Source: Spirochaetales bacterium
Lineage (GTDB): Bacteria; Spirochaetota; Spirochaetia; DTKZ01
Direction: 5' to 3'
Length of the DNA: 11,403 nucleotides
Assembly: GCA_017998025.1 (NCBI GenBank)
Contig: JAGODW010000023.1
Coordinates: 1-11,403 of the forward strand
Shown here: one piece after another, positions 6,533 to 11,403 of the stretch
Layout of the letters: each line of letters starts with the position of its first letter
Numbering within the stretch: the stretch's first letter is position 1
Translations under genes and position numbers: made by a program
Notes under the pieces: generated by a model
Told to the model about the DNA's origin: nothing
What the model saw: only the letters and a program-made list of their open reading frames with translations
Databases searched by the model: none

Positions 6533-7549
6533 ATGAAAAAACTTTTATGCGTTGTTTTGGTTTTCTTTGTTTGTGGGGCTTTGGTGTTTGCTGGAGGCGA
6601 AAGCGAAAAAAAGACAGCTCCAAAGCAGCTAACTCAGAAAGTCACATATAAGCTAGCCCATGTGTATAATCCTGGCCATCCATGGGATGAAGGAGCCAAG
6701 CTTGCAGCAAAAATCATAAAAGAAAAGACTAACGGTATGATTGAAGTACAGGTCTATCCATCTTCTCAATTGGGAACCGAAGAGCAAGCTACAGAAGCTG
6801 TCATTTTCGGTTCCATCGAAATGGCCCAGTCTGGTGCTGGCCAGATTGGAAATTTATTCAAACCTATCTATGTTTGTGAAATGCCCTATACATTCAGAGA
6901 CAATAACCATGTTTTAGTTTTTGCAAAGAGTGACATTGCCAAACAAATGTTTGACGACCTGGAAAAGGAATTCGGTATAAAGGTCATTGGCGTCTCCTCC
7001 TACGGTGTTAGACATATTACCTCAAATAAACCAATCACGACACCAGCGGATCTTAAAGGCTTCAAATTAAGGGTCCCAGAGCAAATGATTACTATGGAAT
7101 ATGCAAAAGCAATGGGTGCAGATCCCACACCAATCGCTTTCGCAGAAGCATATATGGCTCTGCAACAGGGGTTAGTAGATGGGCTAGAAAATCCAATGTC
7201 AAGCATCCAAAACATGAAATTCTACGAAGTCCAGAAGTACATTAATTTAACCGGCCATGTGATTAATGTGAATTTTTTCCTTATGAATGGTAAGATTTTC
7301 AACAGTTTGGATGAACAATATCAGAAAATAATCCTTGAAGCTTTCGATGAAGCATCTAAACTTATAGTAAACATTCTTAATGAAGATGACAAAAACCTTG
7401 TTGAATTCTTTAAGAAACAGGGGATTATTGTACATCAACCCGATGTAGAATCCTTCAAAAAGGCTACTGCGGATATGCCTATAAAATTCCGCAAATGGTG
7501 GATCCGCTACGGAGAAGATTTACACAAACGAATTCAAGAATTGAAGTAA
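6533..7549 (+). CDS. dctP: TRAP transporter periplasmic binding protein, DctP family
   Basis: This 338-residue solute receptor of a tripartite ATP-independent periplasmic (TRAP) transporter binds a carboxylate in the periplasm and hands it to DctQM. The N-terminus MKKLLCVVLVFFVCGALVFA with cleavage before GGESEKK is a signal peptide of spirochaete style. Family landmarks include the early strand KLAHVYNPGHPWDEGAK (40-56), YPSSQLGTEEQATEAV (75-90), GVRHITSNKPI with Arg160, and LKGFKLRVPE with Arg180 (174-183), the arginine that normally pairs with the ligand carboxylate. The segment AFAEAYMALQQGLVDGLENP (202-221) is the strongest family signature. ATG 6533 has AAGGAGG at 6517-6523. It is the first gene after a strong promoter and is followed by a long hairpin. 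Ligands of this family include C4-dicarboxylates, sugar acids and aromatic acids; the one used here is unknown. Confidence 0.94.
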   Translation: MKKLLCVVLVFFVCGALVFAGGESEKKTAPKQLTQKVTYKLAHVYNPGHPWDEGAKLAAKIIKEKTNGMIEVQVYPSSQLGTEEQATEAVIFGSIEMAQSGAGQIGNLFKPIYVCEMPYTFRDNNHVLVFAKSDIAKQMFDDLEKEFGIKVIGVSSYGVRHITSNKPITTPADLKGFKLRVPEQMITMEYAKAMGADPTPIAFAEAYMALQQGLVDGLENPMSSIQNMKFYEVQKYINLTGHVINVNFFLMNGKIFNSLDEQYQKIILEAFDEASKLIVNILNEDDKNLVEFFKKQGIIVHQPDVESFKKATADMPIKFRKWWIRYGEDLHKRIQELK

Positions 7550-7577
7550 ACTAACCTAAATATTTCTTCCTATACAA

Positions 7578-7609
7578 AGGGTGTATGCTCTTTCAAGGGC
7601 ATGCATCCT
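7578..7609 (+). terminator. Terminator-like hairpin between dctP and dctQ
   Basis: The arms AGGGTGTATGCTCT (7578-7591) and AGGGCATGCATCCT (7596-7609) pair along all 14 positions, with wobbles at three of them, around a TTCA tetraloop. CTTTTAT follows. The hairpin sits in the 85-bp gap between the binding-protein gene and the small permease gene and ends about 10 bases before the dctQ ribosome site. It probably causes partial termination or protects the dctP message, giving more receptor than permease. Its position mirrors the hairpin between tctC and tctB. Confidence 0.72.
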
Positions 7610-7634
7610 CTTTTATCATAAGGATGGTATTGGT

Positions 7635-8111
7635 ATGGTAAAAAGATTCTACGATCTATTCGAGGAATATTTAACATGTGGATTTTTTCTTCTCATTTTT
7701 TTATTGATGGTGGGAGGAGTACTTCTCAGGTATGTTTTCGGTATCTCTTTTGCTTGGAATATAGAACTTTGCAGGTATAGTTTCGTTTGGTTAACCTTCA
7801 TTGGTTCGGCTTATGTGCGGCGCAATGACGGCCATATTAAGATAGACCTATTTTCCAATTACTTGAATAAAAAACTACCATGGATTGGTCGTTTTCTATT
7901 CTGGATAATTATCAAGCTTGTCAGTATAATTTATCTGACACTATTGATTTATTTCTCCTATATGCTTTCAATCAAATCCTGGCATTTTAAATCCCAGGCC
8001 ATGCAGATTCCGCAATTTTTTCTGTATATATCCGTTGGTATCGGATCCTTGATGTATATAATGCGGGAAATCACGGATTTTATGAAAAAGCTCAAACAAA
8101 ACAGGTTCTAA
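7635..8111 (+). CDS. dctQ: TRAP transporter small membrane subunit, DctQ family
   Basis: This membrane protein of about 158 residues is the small subunit of a TRAP transporter. ATG 7635 (MVKRFYDLFEEYLTCG) is preferred. It has AAGGAT at 7620-7625 upstream, and the open frame extending left to 7581 would translate through the hairpin and add residues with no family resemblance. Four hydrophobic helices are visible, at about 14-35, 43-65, 84-107 and 123-142. The segment LLRYVFGISFAWNIELCRYSFVWLTFIGSA is the family signature: an RY(V/F)F element followed by W-x-E-E/L-x-R-Y. It also includes the charged RRNDGHIKIDLF loop, which DctQ proteins use between helices 2 and 3. The gene lies in standard P-Q-M order, 16 bp before dctM. 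Confidence 0.9.
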   Translation: MVKRFYDLFEEYLTCGFFLLIFLLMVGGVLLRYVFGISFAWNIELCRYSFVWLTFIGSAYVRRNDGHIKIDLFSNYLNKKLPWIGRFLFWIIIKLVSIIYLTLLIYFSYMLSIKSWHFKSQAMQIPQFFLYISVGIGSLMYIMREITDFMKKLKQNRF

Positions 8112-8127
8112 AAACGGGAGAGAAAAA

Positions 8128-9414
8128 ATGGTCTTTGCAATGATAGCATTCTTTTTAATTTTACTGATATTCGGCTTTCCTATTGCCTTCTCCTTAGGTA
8201 TCCCTGCTCTGGGGTTCATCATGTTGGATGGTACTGTTCCCGATTTCGCTGCGATACAAACTATGGTAGGGGGTGCAAACACCTATCCACTTTTGGCAGT
8301 ACCTTTTTTCATTTTCGCAGGGAATTTAATGAACATGAGCGGTGTCACTACCCGAATTTTTGATTTCTCCACAAAATGGGTTGGGCATATCAAGGGCGGT
8401 CTCGGGCATGTAAACGTATTGGCAAGTATTATATTCGCAGGCATGTCTGGAACTGCTGTAGCTGACGCTGGAGGACTTGGCATAATCGAGATCAAGGCCA
8501 TGCGGGATGCAGGATATAATGACGATCTTACCATTGGTATTACGGCTGCTTCGTCTACTATAGGTCCTATTATTCCTCCAAGCATGGTAGCAGTTATTTA
8601 CGCTGTAGCTGCTTCTGCTTCGGTAGGAAGACTTTTGGCTGCAGGATTTATTCCAGGAATCCTCATGGGGCTCTCTCTCATGATAATGATCTATTTTATA
8701 GCAGATAAATATAAATGCCCTATTGAGCCCAAAAGTTCACTACGTGAGAGACTGCTTTCCTTCCGTACCGCATTCTGGTCCATACTCACACCCCTCATAA
8801 TTCTTGGAGGCATTTTTTCCGGTATTTTTACTCCGACTGAAGCCGCAGGAATAGCCTGTGCTTATGCCACAGTTCTCGGATTTTTCATCTATAAAGAAAT
8901 GGATCTAAAGGCATTCTGGGAAGCAGTAAAAAACTCAGCTTATGCCACAGCGCAGCTTATGTTTATCGTTGTCTCTGCAACGCTTTTTGCGTGGATTCTT
9001 GCAAAGGAACAGGTTCCTCAGATGGTGGCAAATTTTCTTCTGGATAAAGTGAATAATTATTACATACTTCTCTTTTTAATCAATGCTGCGCTACTTTTAA
9101 TTGGTTGCTTTATGGAAACCGTAGCAGCGATTAATATTATGGTTCCAGTATTGCTACCTCTTATAAATCAGATGGGTATCGATCCAGTCCATTTTGGAAT
9201 TATGATGATTCTTAATCTCGTTATTGGAGTTATAACACCGCCTTTCGGTACTGTTTTGTTTGTATTAAGCAGTGTAGCAAAAGTTCCAGTGGATAAGGTT
9301 ACCAGGGCTACCTTTAAATTCTTTCCACCACTTTTAATTGTTCTTTTCCTGGTAGCTGTATTTCCTCAGATCACTCTCTTTTTGCCGAATTTAATTTTCG
9401 GTATAGCTAAGTAG
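8128..9414 (+). CDS. dctM: TRAP transporter large membrane subunit, DctM family
   Basis: This 428-residue, strongly hydrophobic protein is the large permease of a TRAP transporter and contains the sodium-coupled elevator-type transport domain. Typical segments are FPIAFSLGIPALGF near the start, LLAVPFFIFAGNLMNMSGVTTRIFDF (about 54-79), IIFAGMSGTAVADAGGLG (101-118), the TIGPIIPPS hairpin motif (about 145-153), FTPTEAAGIACAYA in the middle, and NLVIGVITPPFGTVLFV near the C-terminus, the second TPP hairpin. Length is normal for the family. GGGAG at 8116-8120 gives 7 bases of spacing to the ATG. It is 16 bp from dctQ and 16 bp from the dehydrogenase, so all belong to one transcript. Confidence 0.95.
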   Translation: MVFAMIAFFLILLIFGFPIAFSLGIPALGFIMLDGTVPDFAAIQTMVGGANTYPLLAVPFFIFAGNLMNMSGVTTRIFDFSTKWVGHIKGGLGHVNVLASIIFAGMSGTAVADAGGLGIIEIKAMRDAGYNDDLTIGITAASSTIGPIIPPSMVAVIYAVAASASVGRLLAAGFIPGILMGLSLMIMIYFIADKYKCPIEPKSSLRERLLSFRTAFWSILTPLIILGGIFSGIFTPTEAAGIACAYATVLGFFIYKEMDLKAFWEAVKNSAYATAQLMFIVVSATLFAWILAKEQVPQMVANFLLDKVNNYYILLFLINAALLLIGCFMETVAAINIMVPVLLPLINQMGIDPVHFGIMMILNLVIGVITPPFGTVLFVLSSVAKVPVDKVTRATFKFFPPLLIVLFLVAVFPQITLFLPNLIFGIAK

Positions 9415-9430
9415 ATAAGGAAATCAAAGC

Positions 9431-10462
9431 ATGAAAGCATTGATGAAAATCAAGTCAGGAGTTGGCAATATTGAGATACGGGATGTCCCCGAGCCGAAGG
9501 TAGAAACCGGTCAGGTGATGATTGAAGTAAAAGCCGCAGGTATCTGTGGTACAGATATCCACATTTATCATGATACATTCCGGTCAAATCCACCGGTAAT
9601 CCTGGGACATGAGTTCAGCGGAATCGTGAAAAAGGTAGGTGCAGGAGTTACTGAATTCAAGCCCGGAGACCGGGTCACTTCTGAAACCGCAGCTCATGTT
9701 TGCGGTAAATGTCGATTCTGCCGTACGGGGCATTACAACCTTTGTCCTGAACGCTTGGGGTTGGGTTATGGTGTAGACGGGGCTTTTACGAAATATTGTG
9801 TGGTTCGTAAGGAACTCGTTCATTTCCTTCCCGATTCGGTAGATTTTCGTACCGGAGCTATGTGTGAGCCCCTTTCCTGTGCTGTACATGGCGTAATCGA
9901 GCAGACAGGAGTGCATGCCGGTGACGTGGTTGCAGTACTCGGTCCTGGATCTATAGGACTCCTAGCAGCTCAAGCGGCTATGTCTGAGGGAGGTACCGTA
10001 ATCGTACTTGGTATCGATGTGGACGTGGATAAATTCTCAATAGCGGAAAAACTCGGCTGTAAATGTACGATCAATATCTCTAAGGAGGATCCACTTAGAA
10101 TTATTAAGGATCTTTCTGATGGATATGGGGCAGATGTAGTCTTAGAGTGCTCCGGTACTGCTCCTGCTGCAAGATTAGGATTTCAATTGGCGAGCAAAAG
10201 AGGCAGATACTGCCAGATGGGTCTTTTCGGAAAACCTCTAGAAATAGACCTGGAGCAAATTGCTTATAAAGAACTTAAAGTCTCAGGCTTTATTTCCCAG
10301 AAATGGACAGCTTGGCAGACAGCACTTCGTTTGTTAAAAGAAAAGAAGGTGAATCTTGAGCCGCTTATATCCCAGGAATTGCCCCTTGAGGATTGGAAAT
10401 ATGGGTTCGAAAGTAAAGAAAAAGGATCGGTTCTAAAGACCATTCTCTACCCAACAGAATAA
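9431..10462 (+). CDS. Zinc-dependent alcohol/polyol dehydrogenase (sorbitol dehydrogenase-like MDR)
   Basis: This 343-residue medium-chain dehydrogenase/reductase is likely to oxidise a secondary alcohol of a polyol, sugar or hydroxy acid with a nicotinamide cofactor. The catalytic zinc site is visible as Cys39 (AAGICGTDIH), His60-Glu61 (LGHEFSG) and Glu146 (MCEPLSC). The structural zinc site is complete, with Cys91, Cys94, Cys97 and Cys105. The Rossmann motif GPGSIG (171-176) is followed by an acidic IDVD stretch (195-198) after the second strand, which favours NAD over NADP. The overall form matches L-iditol/sorbitol, threonine and galactitol dehydrogenase relatives. Family resemblance alone does not fix the substrate. 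It is the last gene of the TRAP operon and probably acts on the TRAP substrate or an intermediate. A ribosome site AAGGAAA lies at 9417-9423. Confidence 0.9.
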   Translation: MKALMKIKSGVGNIEIRDVPEPKVETGQVMIEVKAAGICGTDIHIYHDTFRSNPPVILGHEFSGIVKKVGAGVTEFKPGDRVTSETAAHVCGKCRFCRTGHYNLCPERLGLGYGVDGAFTKYCVVRKELVHFLPDSVDFRTGAMCEPLSCAVHGVIEQTGVHAGDVVAVLGPGSIGLLAAQAAMSEGGTVIVLGIDVDVDKFSIAEKLGCKCTINISKEDPLRIIKDLSDGYGADVVLECSGTAPAARLGFQLASKRGRYCQMGLFGKPLEIDLEQIAYKELKVSGFISQKWTAWQTALRLLKEKKVNLEPLISQELPLEDWKYGFESKEKGSVLKTILYPTE

Positions 10463-10471
10463 GATAATGTG

Positions 10472-10506
10472 GTAAGACGTTTACATATTTAACGTTTTAC
10501 GTTTTT
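10472..10506 (+). terminator. Terminator of the TRAP/dehydrogenase operon
   Basis: The arms GTAAGACGTT (10472-10481) and AACGTTTTAC (10491-10500) form a 10-bp stem with one G-T wobble and a 9-base loop, and GTTTTT follows directly. It begins 9 bases after the dehydrogenase stop codon. This is a fair factor-independent terminator, though its stem is AT-rich. Confidence 0.65.
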
Positions 10507-10529
10507 AGGACTATATGCCTTAAAATATG

Positions 10530-10554
10530 ATATATCAACTCCTTTTTGATATAT
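10530..10554. repeat. AT-rich inverted repeat between convergent genes
   Basis: ATATATCAA (10530-10538) and TTGATATAT (10546-10554) are perfect inverted copies separated by 7 bases. The site lies between the converging dehydrogenase and NeuB-type genes and could form a weak hairpin on either strand. The left copy also overlaps a perfect 10-bp palindrome, TGATATATCA. It could be a weak terminator for the minus-strand gene or simply AT-rich sequence. Nothing else is seen in the rest of the 217-bp intergenic stretch. Confidence 0.35.
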
Positions 10555-10679
10555 ATTGGCATAGGGGACATAGGAATGGTTTATTAGTAAGATAATATTT
10601 AGTAGCCTCTGCATATCGTCGTGGTTATTACCCTGTTCTTAGCTGGCGAAGAGATACTTCTAATCTTGAAATCTTCCCC

Positions 10680-11403
10680 TTACCCCAAAACATCTTCCCA
10701 GGTAATTCCTTCACCGTCCGGTACAGGACGGACAAGCCGTTTTCCCAGGACGATGTTCCACAGCTCTGGAGGAAGTCCGGGCCGTAAGGTTTTCTCTGTT
10801 CGTAGAAGGGCGCAGTTCGTCTCATCCAGTATCTCTCCCCCTTTTAGTTCCCGCATGGCATGGATCGATCGATTCGTTGTACGATAGTTTCCCTCTTCCG
10901 AACGAGCAAGACGTTTTACCCCATCTCCTAGAGCGTTATATACCCTCTCTTTTCCATACCGGGCTTCCAGGGCTTCCACCACGTGGCCTCTTCTCCCTGC
11001 CTGCAGCTCAAGAAAGGCTGATCGTACCTCCAGGGCCATCTGGGCGAACTCTTTTGGTACCAGGGCAATGGGATCATCCAGCCCTTCCCCCTTCCGATCC
11101 AGGGTGAAGTGTTTTTCTACTATCCGGGCTTTTTCCAGGACGGCAAGCACAGGAACCAGTACAGGATCCAGGCTATGATCCGATACCCCCACGGGTACTC
11201 CAAAGATCCCCCGCAGGTTTGGGATGAGAGAGAGATTGTACTCCTCTTCCGGAGCCGGGTACGAAGTAATACAGTGCAGCAAGGTAAGGGCAGGAAAAAC
11301 CAGAACCTTTTTCTGAGTCTTTTCCTGTGCGCCATCAGAGGCTCCTCCTCTGTCCGAATAGAGAGGATTCCGTCCGCTAACCACTGATACAGCCATCTCT
11401 ATG
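10680..11403 (-). CDS. NeuB/SpsE-family sialic acid (or related nonulosonate) synthase, C-terminal part
   Basis: The frame runs open off the right edge (it reads I-E before the Met at 11396) and ends at TAA 10682-10680, giving about 240 residues. The family condenses phosphoenolpyruvate with a hexosamine to make N-acetylneuraminate, pseudaminate or legionaminate for surface glycans. Residues below are counted from that Met. They include LLHCITSYPAPEEEYNL (39-55), GVPVGVSDHSLDP with His74 and IVEKHFTLD with His96, the two histidines that by recalled alignment bind Mn2+ in Neisseria NeuB. A C-terminal SAF (antifreeze-like) domain spans about 171-230 (NRSIHAMRELKGGEI ... LRPGLPPELWNIVLGKRL). The LDDPIALVPKEF element is typical of a less-studied subgroup. 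A hydrophilic insertion (about 10-30) precedes the HC strand. The N-terminal barrel half is outside the window. The gene is visibly more G+C-rich than the neighbouring operons. Which nonulosonate it makes cannot be decided. Confidence 0.87.
   Translation of the reverse strand, partial: IEMAVSVVSGRNPLYSDRGGASDGAQEKTQKKVLVFPALTLLHCITSYPAPEEEYNLSLIPNLRGIFGVPVGVSDHSLDPVLVPVLAVLEKARIVEKHFTLDRKGEGLDDPIALVPKEFAQMALEVRSAFLELQAGRRGHVVEALEARYGKERVYNALGDGVKRLARSEEGNYRTTNRSIHAMRELKGGEILDETNCALLRTEKTLRPGLPPELWNIVLGKRLVRPVPDGEGITWEDVLG

Noticed and set aside
7581..7634. N-terminal extension of DctQ by 18 residues
   Set aside because: It is encoded by the hairpin after dctP and has no resemblance to DctQ N-termini.
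10621..11387. Several plus-strand open frames opposite the NeuB-type gene
   Set aside because: They are antisense shadows; the minus-strand frame has clear NeuB and SAF motifs throughout.
1..11403. CRISPR array, tRNA, riboswitch or mobile element
   Set aside because: No regularly spaced repeats, cloverleaf-like segments, transposase motifs or conserved aptamer sequences were recognised by reading both strands.

Overview
The window looks like part of a spirochaete-type chromosome. It carries a catabolic and transport region and, at the right edge, the end of an unrelated sialic-acid-type gene. The assignment to Spirochaetota is an inference. It rests mainly on the exported binding proteins, whose signal peptides end in VFA/GGESEKK and VFS/EGRRETG, a style common in Treponema/Spirochaeta proteins. 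Moderate GC and strong AGGAGG ribosome sites also fit. No rRNA, tRNA, CRISPR array, insertion sequence or phage gene was seen.

Block 1 (1-6276, + strand) is a tightly packed operon whose promoter lies left of the window. It holds the C-terminal part of one sulfatase, then a complete sulfatase/phosphonate-hydrolase-superfamily enzyme with the CxPSR formylglycine signature. Next comes a full tripartite tricarboxylate transporter (TctC binding protein, TctB small and TctA large membrane subunits). It ends with a uroporphyrinogen-decarboxylase-superfamily protein that overlaps tctA by four bases (ATGA). The complete sulfatase has no visible signal peptide, so it probably acts in the cytoplasm on something imported.

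Block 2 (6463-10506, + strand) begins with a near-consensus sigma-70 promoter. It encodes a complete TRAP transporter (DctP, DctQ, DctM) and a zinc-dependent alcohol/polyol dehydrogenase, and it closes with a hairpin-plus-T-run terminator. The two blocks therefore place two different classes of binding-protein-dependent secondary carboxylate transporter back to back, with enzymes for desulfation, a possible methyl transfer or decarboxylation, and oxidation. A plausible reading is a pathway that takes up and breaks down a sulfated organic acid or sulfated sugar derivative. The actual substrate cannot be read from the sequence.

In both transporters the binding-protein gene is followed by a long stem-loop placed just before the membrane-subunit gene. 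These probably set a high ratio of binding protein to permease.

Block 3 (10680-11403, - strand) is the C-terminal part of a NeuB/SpsE-type sialic-acid-family synthase with its SAF domain. It converges on block 2, is visibly richer in G+C, and belongs to a separate surface-glycan function.
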